A stretch of DNA of 64,000 bases from Gigantopelta aegis (GCF_016097555.1 NC_054701.1:36005511-36069510), one strand, 5' to 3'; positions 37,301 to 44,479 are shown, numbered from the stretch's first letter. Numbers and translations: made by a program. Notes: generated from the letters alone by a model not told the origin.

Positions 37301-40300
37301 TAGAATTAAGACAGTGTAGTTCTATGTTCAGTAGACCTTTCACATACTTTAATTAAGACAGTGTAATTATGATGTTAAATTAAAAACAGTTTTTGTAAAA
37401 AAAATAAACAAATGTAGCCACAATTTCTGTACTAAAAATTCCCAATACAGTAAAGTACTCTTATAATGGGACTGCAAGGGACCAGGCACATCAGTTCGTT
37501 ATAGCAATAGTTCTTTATAGCAATAGTTCGTTATAGCAATAGTTCGTTATAGCAATAGTTCTTTATAGCAATAGTTCGTTATAGCAATAGTTCGTTATAG
37601 CAATAGTTCATTATACACATTTGTGGAAGTTAACCGTTTTTATTTAGGAAGTCGGCCATTTTGGATTTTTCAAATTTAAACACAAGAATTAGTGGGGCTT
37701 TTGTTTTAATATTTCGTTTATTATCACCAATATCAGTGCAGTCATTTTGGATGTACTGCTGTTAATGCTACTGACAGATAACATACAAATAAGATAAAAC
37801 AAATTATGACCAGTTCGCTGTATATACACTAATTTTCACTACTACATGTATATATGGGGGAAAAATGGGACTTTACAATCAGTTCGTTCTAACCGGTAGT
37901 TTGTTTAAAGCGTCTTCATTCTAAAAGTACTTTGCTGTATATATATTTAGTCATGTGTGTTCTAATACATTCATTCAACAGTGTTGCACTGCACTATTCA
38001 GTGGCCTGACAAGTATGGGGATCCCAACTATGATAAATTTACTTGCGCTAATTTTCCCAATCCCATCAGACATGCAGACATGTCAACCTTTAGTCAAGAG
38101 AAAGCAGGAGGTGTGTGTTGAAAAAGCAGGAGATTTTGTCAAAACGCAGAAGATTTTTTAAATTCACACCATTTAACCCAAAATCGCAAGATTAAAAAAA
38201 AACATTATTACAATAAGTTATATGAATACTATATAATGTCATATATACTTCTTAACCATAGATCTTGGCATTAAAAAAAAATTTTTTTTTTTTTAAACAT
38301 TCTTTTTTTTTTTAAAGTTTAAATATTATTATGATTTAATACATATTTTAAAAAAAAAAAAAATATTTTATCCAAAAATGTTAAGAACGTGAACAAGAAA
38401 TAAAAAATTTAATTAGTACATTTACGGTATTACACTTACAGCCTTACAGGTTGCGTTACATTATCATTTGTGGTTAGTGTACCCAAGTACCAAAGACAAA
38501 TTTATATAAATCTTATAAATTAATATTCAGTTTTTACTATAATGAGGAACGGTGGCGTGGTACTTATTTAAAATCATTATAATGATGCAATAAACATTGT
38601 ATTTTTATTAATCATAAGTAAAAACTCATGACGGACATCGTGTGAAATATACCGGAATTATACCCATTTCCGTGAGTAACTTTATGTCAATGTCAAACAC
38701 AACATTTTTTAATTGTACAAAAATAATTTCTTGAAGAGTACCCTTATAACCAACATTTTACTGCACAAACATACAAAATTAACTGACACAAGTATGTTTA
38801 TACAGCTAATTGGTCTTTTCGTTGTCTTGCTGTGACATGTGATTTTAACAAGCATCGTGTGTATCGCTGTCAACTCGGAGTCTGGCAGTTCAGATTCGTC
38901 ATAGTTGCATTATGTAATCCAGTGGGAAGACATTTTACAATTCAGAGGTGTTATTAGAACTAAATTGGATAGTTTTATTTTATTTTATATGCAACAGTGA
39001 ATGTCAATACACAGCCTGTTGAATTAGCGGCAACACGCTTCGTAGCCATTACGATGACAACAAACATTATAATAACACGTCATTTTATAAACTCCATGTG
39101 CTTTTTTAACAATATAAATAGGCTATCCCACAATTCTCACTTTGGCAAAGGTTAAACAGTCGGGACAATTCGGCCTGTTACATTCTCAGAAACCGAAAGT
39201 AGTCGACATTTTCCGAATGAGAAAAAAAAGGTAGAGTTACTTCCCTTATGTTATTTTGACCAAAGAGGATCAATTTTTTTTTATGCTTACAAAAATGTCA
39301 TTTAACAGGAGAAACTGTCTCCCGCACAGGGGTGAGGAGATCTGATCAAATACCGGGAGACTCCCGCGGAATCCGGGAGGGTTGACAGGTCTGCAGACAT
39401 GGGACCCTGGAAAAACATCGTGGATAAATCCCTGAATGTATTTAGATTCCACACAATCCTAAATTTGTTCTAGGGCTTTCATGATCGCCAAGGTTTCTAG
39501 CAGAAAACAAAATAAGTTGCAGAATGTGGTACCAATGTAGTAAATACAGTGGTGTAGTGTGGGTGGGGCCACTGGGTCCGTTGTCTCAGGTGCAAAATTC
39601 TTGACTGGTGCAAGGGACTCGGGGAGTGCTAATGGTCCACTGGTTAGTTAGGGGGCGCAATACTTGCCTTGCCACGGGCGGCTTGCCCCCGGCACTGGCA
39701 ACCCACACTACACCACTGAGTAAATGTGAACATACCACTCTTCCCCATCGGTTCCAGGAATAGTACTGTGCCGCTGTCGGATGTTTCAACACTTGGATCA
39801 CGTAGTACTTGTTGTTGTTGTGGCCGATGTTCGTCTGATTCAGCATGCAGTCATAATCGTCGTAGACCTGGTTGGAAACAAACAACAATGAACACAACTA
39901 ATTTTCATCAGCCGTTCTAAATCAGTGAGGCTGTTCTAATGTCACTGGCCCTATTATTATTATTGTTATACATGTAGTCAGGCACGGCGAAGCAGGGGGA
40001 GGGCTGGGGGTGGGTCTCTAGTCCCTCCAATAATTCTGAATAAAAAATATTATTGGTAGTAAATCTTAAGGCAAACGTGAATTTTACTTGTAGAATGCAG
40101 GAAATTATATTTCAGGACATCTAGTTTTCAAAATTTTACGGGGGAGAATACCCCCGAACCCACTAGAAACTTTGCTTTGCTTCCTCAATCTCAGTCATCC
40201 CTCGCCCCCCCTCCCCTCCCCCAATGTCTACGTACTTGCTTCCGCATGTAGTTCTCGAGTTATGTGTACATGTTTTGTTATGCATAACTGGGTGAGTAGC

Positions 40301-43300
40301 GCCGAAACAATTTCACCAAACAATCATAAAATCATTACATGACATTTTTTCACCAAATTAAAATAGGAAATTGTTTTTAAAATTCACATTTGTTGAAAAT
40401 GAGACAGTTATATGTATATCTATAGTATGAGTGCTGAAAGGATGACAGGTAGTGGCAGTGGTGACTGGAGTACCTGCAAACACCATCACCTGCCGCAAAG
40501 TAATGACTGGAGTACCTGCAAAAACCATCACCTGCCGCAAAGTAATGACTGGAGTACCTGCAAAAACCATCACCTGCCGCAAAGTAATGAATACTCTATG
40601 CTAGCAGTGAGGGGCAGATTTAGGAGGGTGGCCAAGGAGCCCCTCTATTTTTGGTCAAGTAATTAAATTTTACTTTGTATAAGGGGGAGGCGGGACGTAG
40701 CTTAGTGGCACAGCGCTCGTCTGATGCGCGATTGATCTATGATCGATTCCCATCAGTGGGCTCATTGGGCTATTTATCATTCCAGCCTGTGCTCCACAAC
40801 TGGTGTGACAAAGGCCATGGTATGTACTATCCTGTCTGTGGGACGGTGAATATAAAAGATCCCTTGATGTTAATCGAAAAAAAGAGTAGCCATGAAGTGG
40901 TGACAGTGGGTTTCCTCTCTCAATATCTGTGTGGTCCTTAACCATATGTCTGATGCCATATAACCGTAAATAAAATGTGTTGAGTACGTCGTTAAATAAA
41001 ACATTCCTTCCTTCTATTAATTTTATGTGCCCCCTTTACTACAATATGATAGATTTATGTCTGGCAGTTGCAACCATGGTAAGGTAAGAAAATGGCCACT
41101 TTAAACAAAATATACCGTGGAAAAATAGTCTCCACGGCATTTTCCTTCCATGACATTTTTATGGTTAATGTGTAAAAGATGAGTTTAATTTATCAGTATT
41201 AAAAAAAAAAAAAAATTAAGAAGAATAACATAGAAAATTGAAAGTTAAGAAAGTTTGTTTTGTTTAACGTCATCACTGGAGCACATTGATTAAATAATCA
41301 TCAGCTACTGGATGTCAAACATTTGGTAATTCCGACTCGTAGTCATCAGAGGAAACCCGATACATTTTTCCTAATGTAGCAAGGGATCTTTTATATGCAC
41401 CTTCCCACAGACAGGAAAGCACATACCACGGCCTTTGTCCAGTTGTGGTGCACTGGTTGGAATGAGAACAAAAAACAATCAGCAGCGCTGAATGGATCCA
41501 CCGAGGTGGTTCGATCCTGCGACACAACCACCTCAAGCGAGCACTCAACCGACTGAGCTAAATCCCACCCACAGTAAAATAAATGGCATGGAAAACTGAA
41601 AATACCACTGCAATGTCCATGGTTGTATAGTGGGATAAAAACATAGTACCTAGCAGTTATAATAATGGAAAAAGGTTCCGGTGCATCGTTAAATCTCAGT
41701 AATACATTTTTAAATAAATCAAAACCATTTGTTTTGCCATACAGGTATTATTTATCTGTTAAAAGTATGGTGAACCAGTCCTGACTTACAAACCTAAAGT
41801 GTAGTCAACACCACGTTTGGTGCATCAGTTATAATGTTGTTCCAGGACAACATATTGCTGAACAATATTGATCGCATTTTGTAGCTGATTACGTACAGTT
41901 CTTCCACCAATTAGCCTTAATTCCACATGATTCTGTATGCATACTAGTCTGACACAGGCATGTACCTGTGGGCTCCCTAAGTACAGAAGATCTCTAGTAC
42001 TTCCAAATGTTGATAAAATCTCGACAGACACTTTACCCTGTTCTGATGAACACTAATGAAGAAGGGAGGAAGGAAATGTTTTATTTAAGGATGCACTCAA
42101 CACATTTTATTTATGGTTATATGGTGTCAGACATATGGTTAAGGACCACACAGATATTGAGAGAGGAAATCCACTGTTGCCACTTCATGGGCTACTCTTT
42201 TCAATTAGTAGCAAGGGATCTTTTATATGCACCATCCCAGACAGGGTAGTACATACCATGGCCTTTGATATACCAGTCATGGTGCACTGGCTGGAACGAG
42301 AAATAGCCCAATTGGCCCACCAACAGGGATCGATCCCAGACCGATCGCGCATCGAGCAAGAGCTTTACCACTGGGCTACGTCTCGCCCCTGATGACAGTC
42401 AGATACCAGCAACAGTGTTTTTCTGAGTGATGAGAAGCCATACAATAGTTTTGTAGTCCAATGATAAGAAAAATAACGTCAAACAGGAGCACATAACCCG
42501 AAATGCCCATAAGGCAAACTGTGTGAATAAAGATTGAATAGCACGTGCAATTCACGGAACACCTCCGGAATATCGAAGGGAATGGTTACATAATAATTTT
42601 CTGAAATTTTCATGACCAGACTTCAAGTAAATGCAGGTGTGTATACATTTATTTGGTGCACAAGAACATCTTTCCACAAATATACATATACATGGCCAAC
42701 CTACAGTTTATTAGGGATAAAAAAAGTCGGTCAGACCAGTTTCAGAATTGATGCAGCATTTTTTATTAATTTTGTTTCATGGATTGCATAAAAAAGGTGT
42801 GTATATTTAGGGGTTTTTTTCTATGTCCTTCTCATCTGCCTTGGTCCATCTTCAATGGCCATGATGCCCCCTCCATTGCCTTAGTACCCTAAATATTTTA
42901 CTTTACATTTTCCATTTAGCCAAAGCAATTTTTATTACTTCGATTTTGGCTGCAAATACTTTTAAAACAAGCCATGCTACTCATTCAACCAAAGGACCTG
43001 GCAAGCAAAGGTCAAAATCGACTTGCACGTTGACCAGAGACCAGATATTTATTTTGTTAAGATGCTTGTTTCAGCTTGTAACAATTTTTTTTGTTTTTAA
43101 TCCTTCTAATAACTAACCTCAGTGCTTGCAGCCACGGGACAAACCTTGTCTGGTTTGTGTGTGGATTTCTTGTTAGACTGAGTCTTCAGTTTTGTGATGG
43201 CATCCTTCGTCGTTGACACAGACGGCTCCTCGGGCACAGTCTTTTTAGCCTTTTTGCCCCCAGCTTTGGTCTTGGCCGCTGGTGCTTTTCTTTTAGGTGG

Positions 43301-43303
43301 CAT
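23833..43303 (-). CDS. PARP3: Poly(ADP-ribose) polymerase 3 (PARP3), complete, ten coding exons
   Basis: Join of ten exons, 1599 nt, 532 residues, close to human PARP3 (about 533). All introns are GT-AG; introns 1-7 are phase 0, 8 and 9 phase 1. The protein is a nuclear mono-ADP-ribosyltransferase that uses NAD+ and acts in DNA strand-break repair (family knowledge). Order: Lys/Ala-rich N-terminus with NLS-like KKAKK (residues 1-62); WGR domain (about 63-160; NRWGRV at about 101-106) for DNA binding and activation; helical regulatory domain (about 185-305; KKMPLGKLSKIQIAKGFEVL); catalytic ART domain (about 310-532). The triad is intact: His in LLWHGT (about 385), Tyr in GKGIYFAS (about 415), Glu in SQSEYLIY (about 511). 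The stretch GLRIMPHSGGRVGKGIYFAS is the PARP3 form, not PARP1/2. No frameshift or in-frame stop was seen. Confidence 0.93.
24040..24186. repeat. Dispersed repeat shared with PARP3 intron 2
   Basis: AATCTTATAAAGAC, TTTATCTTGTAT, TTTTTATTTTTACTGGAGTT and TTTTTGTTACTTACATCATA recur in the same order at about 37045-37215. Downstream words (GTGTAGTTATGACGTTAAAT near 24518 and GTGTAATTATGATGTTAAAT near 37361) also match, so the element is longer than the shared core. Confidence 0.7.
24777..24866. repeat. About 21-bp tandem repeat, four copies
   Basis: Units of the form AGTCACTTAATAGTGTTATT repeat from about 24777, with A/C and A/G variants at two positions. Confidence 0.85.
25562..26150 (-). mobile_element. 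Type F SINE interrupted by a younger SINE
   Basis: The F-type sequence TGTACTTATATCCAATTAGG stops at 25610 and resumes at 25916 as CCAATTAGGTTAGAGCATGC, continuing to ACCTACCAGCCTT. The break is the SINE at 25611-25915, so the F copy is the older of the two. Confidence 0.75.
25611..25915 (-). mobile_element. SINE, type A head and C tail, nested in a type F SINE
   Basis: The tail AACGACACCACTAGAGCACA and CATCGGCTATTGGATG, the core AAAGGATCTTTTATATGCAC and the head GGGATCAATCCC with CACTGGGCTACGTCCCG are all visible. The 14-bp duplication CCAATTAGGTTAGA flanks it (25597-25610, 25916-25929). Confidence 0.9.
26168..26487 (-). mobile_element. SINE, type A head and A tail
   Basis: Starts GAAGGAAGGAATGG with TTTATTTAATGACGCACTCA, contains AAGGGATCTTTTATATGCAC, ends GGGGATCGATCCC and CACAGGGCTACGTC. 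In PARP3 intron 9. Confidence 0.88.
26719..26862 (-). CDS. PARP3: PARP3 coding exon 9
   Basis: Minus-strand acceptor TTTTCTTTTAG, two bases close a Val codon, then 47 codons: GVVNKTGIMFLNEVVLGKEK, HITMDDSSLTAAPKGYDCVV and AKGIQEP, with donor CCAG|GTAACA in phase 1. FLNEVVLGKEKHI corresponds to the beta strands after the catalytic Tyr in the ART fold. Confidence 0.92.
26899..27220 (-). mobile_element. SINE, type A head and A tail
   Basis: GGAAGGAAGGAAATGTTTTA with AACGACGCACTCAACACA at the left; AAGGGATCTTTTATATGCAC core; CACTGGGCTACATCTCAC at the right. Confidence 0.9.
27425..27680. repeat. Degenerate minisatellite, units of about 30-38 bp, next to exon 8
   Basis: CACCTCCCTATGAAATAACY-type units repeat about seven times with variable AATAACCCC spacers and end in a C/CA tract. 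On the transcribed strand this is GGAGGTGGGG-type DNA, beginning about 85 bp after the exon 8 donor. Confidence 0.75.
27766..27943 (-). CDS. PARP3: PARP3 coding exon 8 (NAD+-binding His and Tyr)
   Basis: Minus-strand acceptor TTTTTTTCAG, then DKKFKAHDKIPDRKLLWHGT, SVAVVAAILK and GLRIMPHSGGRVGKGIYFAS, ending SENGKSAGY plus one base; donor TTATG|GTAGGA. LLWHGT and GKGIYFAS carry two of the three triad residues. This is the most diagnostic exon for PARP3. Confidence 0.96.
28446..28556. repeat. Foldback element with 29-30-bp arms
   Basis: TGGCACTCGTCCTTTTGTAG at the left is complementary, bar a few bases, to CTACAAAAGGACTCGTGCCA at the right; both arms continue through ATGGTTTTT / AAAAACCAT. Related words (TACACGTCCTCTAGATGG) occur near 28160. 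Confidence 0.75.
28656..28881 (-). mobile_element. Short SINE, type C tail, with target-site duplication
   Basis: AAGTTTGTTTTGTTTAATGAC and ACACCACTAGAGCACATTGA at the left; a deleted core; head-like GGGATCTATTCAAGATCG and TATCACTGGACTAAATG at the right. GAGTTTCRAATACA flanks it at 28642-28655 and 28882-28895. Confidence 0.8.
28988..29060 (-). mobile_element. Type E SINE tail
   Basis: GAATGAATGGATGTTTAACA, CACCCCAGCGCAAAAATAG and GGCTATTGGGTGTCAAAC match the left end of the full type E copy at 48627. The 40-bp tandem repeat that follows seems to have grown from its interior. Confidence 0.7.
29111..29332. repeat. 40-bp tandem repeat, five copies, each with splice-site consensus
   Basis: Period exactly 40 bp: TAAGTATAT begins at 29131, 29171, 29211, 29251 and 29291. 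A unit reads GGTAAGTATATG, TTTAAATTTTGTAG, then AAAACAAATATCAA(G). On the plus strand this gives AAG|GTAAGTAT (strong donor) and TTTTGTAG (acceptor) repeated; the strand is opposite to PARP3. Confidence 0.92.
29612..31076. repeat. Satellite array, about 18 units of 81-83 bp
   Basis: ACAGAGCC recurs at 29691, 29774, 29856, 29939, 30020 and so on to 31004, a spacing of 81, 82 or 83 bp. Each unit has GCAATCATTGATTTTGAA, GCCACTAGCCAGGGTT, AATCCACTAACCCTACTTC and the palindromic GTACATTTGTAC. Length variants come from GAATG/GAAATG and GTTTAAAT/GTTAAAAAT. Units are nearly identical, implying recent expansion or homogenisation. Confidence 0.97.
31094..31177 (-). CDS. PARP3: PARP3 coding exon 7 (84 bp)
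   Basis: Minus-strand acceptor TTTATTTTGAAG, then 28 codons, IISKYTDNTIGYR and KVKIRHVWKVNRDGE, with donor GAG|GTAATT, both phase 0. RHVWKVNRDGE matches the HIWKVNQEGE-type segment that leads into the ART core. Only this exon joins 6 to 8 without losing the frame. The satellite array starts 17 bp after the donor. Confidence 0.88.
31241..31631. mobile_element. TTAA-flanked MITE, 391 bp, with about 38-bp inverted repeats
   Basis: The left end TTAAAGGGACATTCCCGAGT and the right end ACTCAGGAATGTCCCTTTAA are inverted, continuing through TTTGCTGCAT / ATGCAGCAAA. TTAA sits at both ends (31241-31244, 31628-31631). In PARP3 intron 6, about 60 bp before exon 7. Confidence 0.85.
32315..32350. repeat. 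(GTA)n microsatellite at a PARP3 splice donor
   Basis: GTAGTAGTAGCAGTAGTAGT-type DNA. Read on the minus strand the intron begins GTACTACTACTAC directly after exon 6, so the donor GT is the first repeat unit. Confidence 0.93.
32351..32446 (-). CDS. PARP3: PARP3 coding exon 6
   Basis: Minus-strand acceptor TGTTTTGTGAAG, 32 codons: VKDEMVPNPLDINYKLLMCG and LELVNPKSKEFQ, donor CAG|GTACTA, phase 0. NPLDINYKLL corresponds to the HPLDRDYQLL block at the start of the PARP3 catalytic domain. Confidence 0.9.
32593..32869 (-). mobile_element. SINE, type D head and C tail
   Basis: TTTGTTTTGTTTAATGACAC and ACTAGAGCACATTGATTAAT at the left, AAGGGATCTTTTATATGCAC core, and the tRNA-like head (minus strand) TTTAGCTCAGTCGGTTGAGG with GGATTGAACCA. 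TAACAACAAGT flanks it (32582-32592, 32870-32880). Confidence 0.88.
32985..33520 (-). mobile_element. SINE, type D head and C tail, with triplicated middle
   Basis: Tail AACACCACCACTAGAAAACA at the left, head CTCAACCAACTGAGTTAGAT at the right. A 113-bp block starting GAAACCAGCTACATTTGTCC is present three times in tandem (33076, 33189, 33302) and nearly identical, so the expansion came after the insertion. Confidence 0.85.
33558..33623 (-). CDS. PARP3: PARP3 coding exon 5 (66 bp)
   Basis: Minus-strand acceptor TTATTTATTTGAG, 22 codons VLGDIEIATSLEKDQEKAIA plus AG, donor GGG|GTATGT, phase 0. LGDIEIATSL matches the LADIELAQAL helix closing the regulatory domain. Confidence 0.9.
34336..34425. repeat. 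(ACATAC)n hexamer array followed by (TA)n
   Basis: About nine ACATAC/CATACA units followed by alternating AT. Open frames across it are compositional. Confidence 0.95.
34616..34810. repeat. Repeat-like segment with TTGCCC and TCGCC words
   Basis: CACTTGCCCGGATCTATTTT and CACTTGCCCAAATAAT, then GGTTGCCAGGTGGGCAACC and two TTTTCAGTCGCC. Similar GC-rich islets occur near 50940 and 51500, but I could not match them in full. Confidence 0.4.
35090..35440 (-). CDS. PARP3: PARP3 coding exon 4 (helical regulatory domain)
   Basis: Minus-strand acceptor TTTTCTTTGTAG, 117 codons. KVVPSKLDKTTQQLISLIFD, then KKMPLGKLSKIQIAKGFEVL and SSKFYTVIPHDFGRMVPPVI, with donor GGCA|GTATGT, phase 0. This is most of the PARP regulatory domain, which restrains NAD+ binding until DNA is engaged (family knowledge). 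Confidence 0.95.
35441..36464 (-). other. PARP3 intron 3
   Basis: 1024 bp, phase 0, with a type F SINE (36060-36312). The rest is AT-rich with no recognised element. Confidence 0.85.
36060..36312 (-). mobile_element. Type F SINE, near complete
   Basis: TTTTTGTGCTTATATCCAAT, ACACACCTCAGCTATCTGGG and GTGGCCTTACACCTACCC, then ACCTACCAGCCTGTAGTCCG at the right end. The minus-strand head resembles GGCGAYCGGACTACAGGCTG, close to the type B head. Confidence 0.75.
36465..36650 (-). CDS. PARP3: PARP3 coding exon 3 (C-terminal half of WGR domain)
   Basis: Minus-strand acceptor TGTTCTTCAG, 62 codons: GEKGSNSLKGPFKDADAAIK, DFEKKFKDKTRNSWSERDKF and GKYTLIEMADEEEDEVDA; donor GCT|GTAAGT, phase 0. AIKDFEKKFKDKTRNSW and KYTLIE are standard WGR-domain blocks. 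Confidence 0.95.
37045..37215. repeat. Second copy of the repeat shared with intron 9
   Basis: CAATCTTACTATAGTGATAAAG, TTTATCTTGTATCACACAT and ATTTTTACTGGAGTTGGCAC parallel 24040-24186. Confidence 0.65.
37277..37348. repeat. 29-bp near-perfect hairpin with 14-nt loop
   Basis: Left arm AGTATGTGAAAGGTCTATTG + AACATAGAA (37277-37305) and right arm TTCTATGTTCAGTAGACC + TTTCACATACT (37320-37348). The only mismatch is a G-U pair in plus-strand RNA. The loop is TTAAGACAGTGTAG. Confidence 0.85.
37445..37939. mobile_element. TA-flanked MITE with an internal 16-bp tandem array
   Basis: CAGTAAAGTACTCTTATAAT at the left is inverse to ATTCTAAAAGTACTTTGCTG at the right; TA lies outside both, as for Tc1/mariner elements. 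Inside, AGTTCGTTATAGCAAT repeats about 7.5 times (37493-37615). Confidence 0.8.
38075..39393. mobile_element. Non-autonomous hAT-like element, 1319 bp, 8-bp target duplication
   Basis: Ends CAGACATGTCAACC and GGTTGACAGGTCTG are inverted with one mismatch. CAGACATG lies immediately outside both (38067-38074, 39394-39401), the 8-bp duplication typical of hAT transposases. The interior is AT-rich with A/T runs and no transposase ORF. Confidence 0.82.
39547..39718. mobile_element. MITE with CAGTGGTGTAGTGTGGGT ends
   Basis: CAGTGGTGTAGTGTGGGT at the left faces ACCCACACTACACCACTG at the right, a perfect 18-bp inverted repeat. AGTAAAT flanks it (39539-39545, 39719-39725). On the transcribed strand it starts 15 bp after the exon 2 donor. 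Confidence 0.88.
39736..39867 (-). CDS. PARP3: PARP3 coding exon 2 (N-terminal half of WGR domain)
   Basis: Minus-strand acceptor TTTGTTTCCAACCAG, 44 codons: VYDDYDCMLNQTNIGHNNNK, YYVIQVL and SWNRWGRV; donor GTG|GTATGT, phase 0. LNQTNI.NNNK, YVIQ and NRWGRV are the WGR signature. Confidence 0.96.
39979..40248. mobile_element. Second copy of the CAGGCACGG MITE
   Basis: CAGGCACGGCGAAGCAGGG, CCCTCCAATAATTCTGAAT and TTTTACTTGTAGAATGCAGG parallel 18412-18674. The right terminal CATGCCTG is missing, so the copy is truncated or rearranged there. Confidence 0.7.
40463..40588. repeat. 42-bp tandem triplicate
   Basis: Three units of TGACTGGAGTACCTGC, AAAAACCATCACCTGCCGC and AAAGTAA with a single difference (CAAACACC in the first). 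The length is a multiple of three, so both strands stay open. Confidence 0.95.
40683..41015 (+). mobile_element. SINE, type A head and A tail
   Basis: GGCGGGACGTAGCTTAGTGG (A box) and GATCGATTCCCATC (B box) head; ATATAAAAGATCCCTTGATG core; CCATATAACCGTAAATAAAA tail, ending CCTTCCTTCT. Confidence 0.92.
41250..41568 (-). mobile_element. SINE, type D head and C tail
   Basis: GTTTGTTTTGTTTAACGTCA and CATCAGCTACTGGATGTC at the left; AAGGGATCTTTTATATGCAC; head TTTAGCTCAGTCGGTTGAGT on the minus strand with AGGATCGAACCACC. Confidence 0.88.
42064..42389 (-). mobile_element. SINE, type A head and A tail
   Basis: GGGAGGAAGGAAATGTTTTA tail end, GGGCTACTCTTTTCAATTAG, AAGGGATCTTTTATATGCAC core, and GGGATCGATCCCAGACC with CACTGGGCTACGTCTCGCCC at the head end. 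Confidence 0.92.
43118..43303 (-). CDS. PARP3: PARP3 coding exon 1 (start codon)
   Basis: ATG at 43303-43301, 62 codons MPPKRKAPAAKTKAGGKKAK through KTVPEEPSVSTTKDA to CPVAASTE; donor GAG|GTTAGT, phase 0. The K/A/P-rich N-terminus is usual for PARP2/3 and has NLS-like KRK and KKAKK. The ATG is the first in frame and directly follows a likely acceptor (ATTACAG|CTGAAGCAACATG at 43314-43320), leaving 10 nt of 5' UTR in this exon. A further upstream non-coding exon is therefore expected. Confidence 0.92.
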
Positions 43304-43324
43304 GTTGCTTCAGCTGTAATCAAA

Positions 43325-43465
43325 GTTAAAAGTTTGTTTTATTTAATAACTCCACTGGAGGTAATAGATTTATTAATCATTGGCTATTGGATGTCAAACA
43401 TTGGTAATTTTGACATATACTATAGTCTTAGACAGAAGCACGCTACATCTTTCCATTAGTAATGT
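43325..43465 (-). mobile_element. SINE fragment (type C tail) beside PARP3 exon 1
   Basis: AAAGTTTGTTTTATTTAATAAC, TTATTAATCATTGGCTATTGG and ACGCTACATCTTTCCATTAG match type C tails. It begins about 12 bp from the acceptor preceding the start-codon exon. Confidence 0.75.
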
Positions 43466-43989
43466 AACAACAGTAATCTTAAACAACAAGTCGTGTCGGA
43501 ATTGTAACAATTAGAGCACGTCCTATTTCTCACAACAAATCATAAGCTCTCAGTCTATCAAATCACATTAAAATTCAATCGGTCAGTTTCATCATCTCAC
43601 ATTTTTTGTTTTGTTTATGTAAACATGTCAAAATACCTGCATTTCATTGGTTCATAAAACCTATTATTGTCCAGATGTGGTCAATATTTGTTTTCTTACA
43701 TAATACCAACAGTAAATTGTCTACATTCATGTTTTCTATATTTCAGTGGAAATTTGTATGCACTTACATTTTCCGCAAAATATTTTAAAACTGATCAGCT
43801 TTGTTTGACGTCACAGAATCGTAACGTCTTCCCACACATACGATTCGAGTCACTACTACATGTCACTGTACCAATATTTGTAGGGTCGTAAAAAACCCTG
43901 TTATTATTAAATAAGGGGGTAACACTTGAGATGCATGCATCGCAGGATCAAGCCACCTCAGTGGATCCATTCAACTGAATGGGTTTTTT

Positions 43990-44105
43990 TTCCACTTCAT
44001 GGTTACTCTTTTCGAATAGCAGCAAGGGATCTTTTACATGCACCATCCCACAGACAGAATAGTACATACCACAGCCTTTGTCAAGCCAGTTGTGAAGCAC
44101 TGGCT
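43990..44105 (-). mobile_element. SINE core fragment
   Basis: CCACTTCATGGTTACTCTTTT, AGCAAGGGATCTTTTACATG and CATACCACAGCCTTTG match the shared SINE core; head and tail are absent or diverged. Confidence 0.7.
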
Positions 44106-44152
44106 ACCGAGACCAGATTCTCTAGTAATAATTGCCTCCAACAACATGAGAA

Positions 44153-44479
44153 GGGCGAGACATAGCCCAGTGGTAAAGCACTCGCTTGATGCTCGGTCGG
44201 TTTGGGATCGATCCCCATCAGTGGTCCCATTGGGCTATTTGTCGTTCCAGCCAGTGCACCACAACTGGTACATCAAAGGCTGTGGTATGTGCTATCCTGT
44301 CTATGGAATGGTGTGTATAAAAGATCACTGGCTGCTAATCGAAAAGAGTAGCTCATGAAGTGGCGACAGCGGGTTTCCTCTGTCAATATATATGTGGTCC
44401 TTAACCATATGTCCGATGCCATATAACCGTAAATAAAATGTGTTGAGTGTGTCATTAAATAAACCATTTCCTTCCTTCT
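44153..44479 (+). mobile_element. SINE, type A head and A tail, with 13-bp target duplication
   Basis: Head GGGCGAGACATAGCCCAGTG with GGGATCGATCCCCATC, core ATAAAAGATCACTGGCTGC, tail TAACCGTAAATAAAATGTG. AACAACATGAGAA flanks it exactly (44140-44152, 44480-44492). Confidence 0.95.

Larger units (their letters stand above)
36651..39735 (-). other. PARP3 intron 2
   Basis: 3085 bp, phase 0. Contains the repeat shared with intron 9, a 29-bp hairpin (37277-37348), a TA-flanked MITE with a 16-bp array (37445-37939), a hAT-like element (38075-39393) and a MITE beside the donor (39547-39718). No SINE. Confidence 0.85.
39868..43117 (-). other. PARP3 intron 1 (between coding exons 1 and 2)
   Basis: 3250 bp, phase 0. 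Contains a MITE copy (39979-40248), a 42-bp triplicate (40463-40588), and SINEs at 40683-41015, 41250-41568 and 42064-42389. No other exon was recognised. Confidence 0.85.

Noticed and set aside
23833..43303. PARP1 or PARP2 instead of PARP3
   Set aside because: No zinc fingers or BRCT are present, the total length is 532, and GLRIMPHSGGRVGKGIYFAS and VVVPQG are the PARP3 forms; PARP1/2 have an insertion before the GKGIYF motif.
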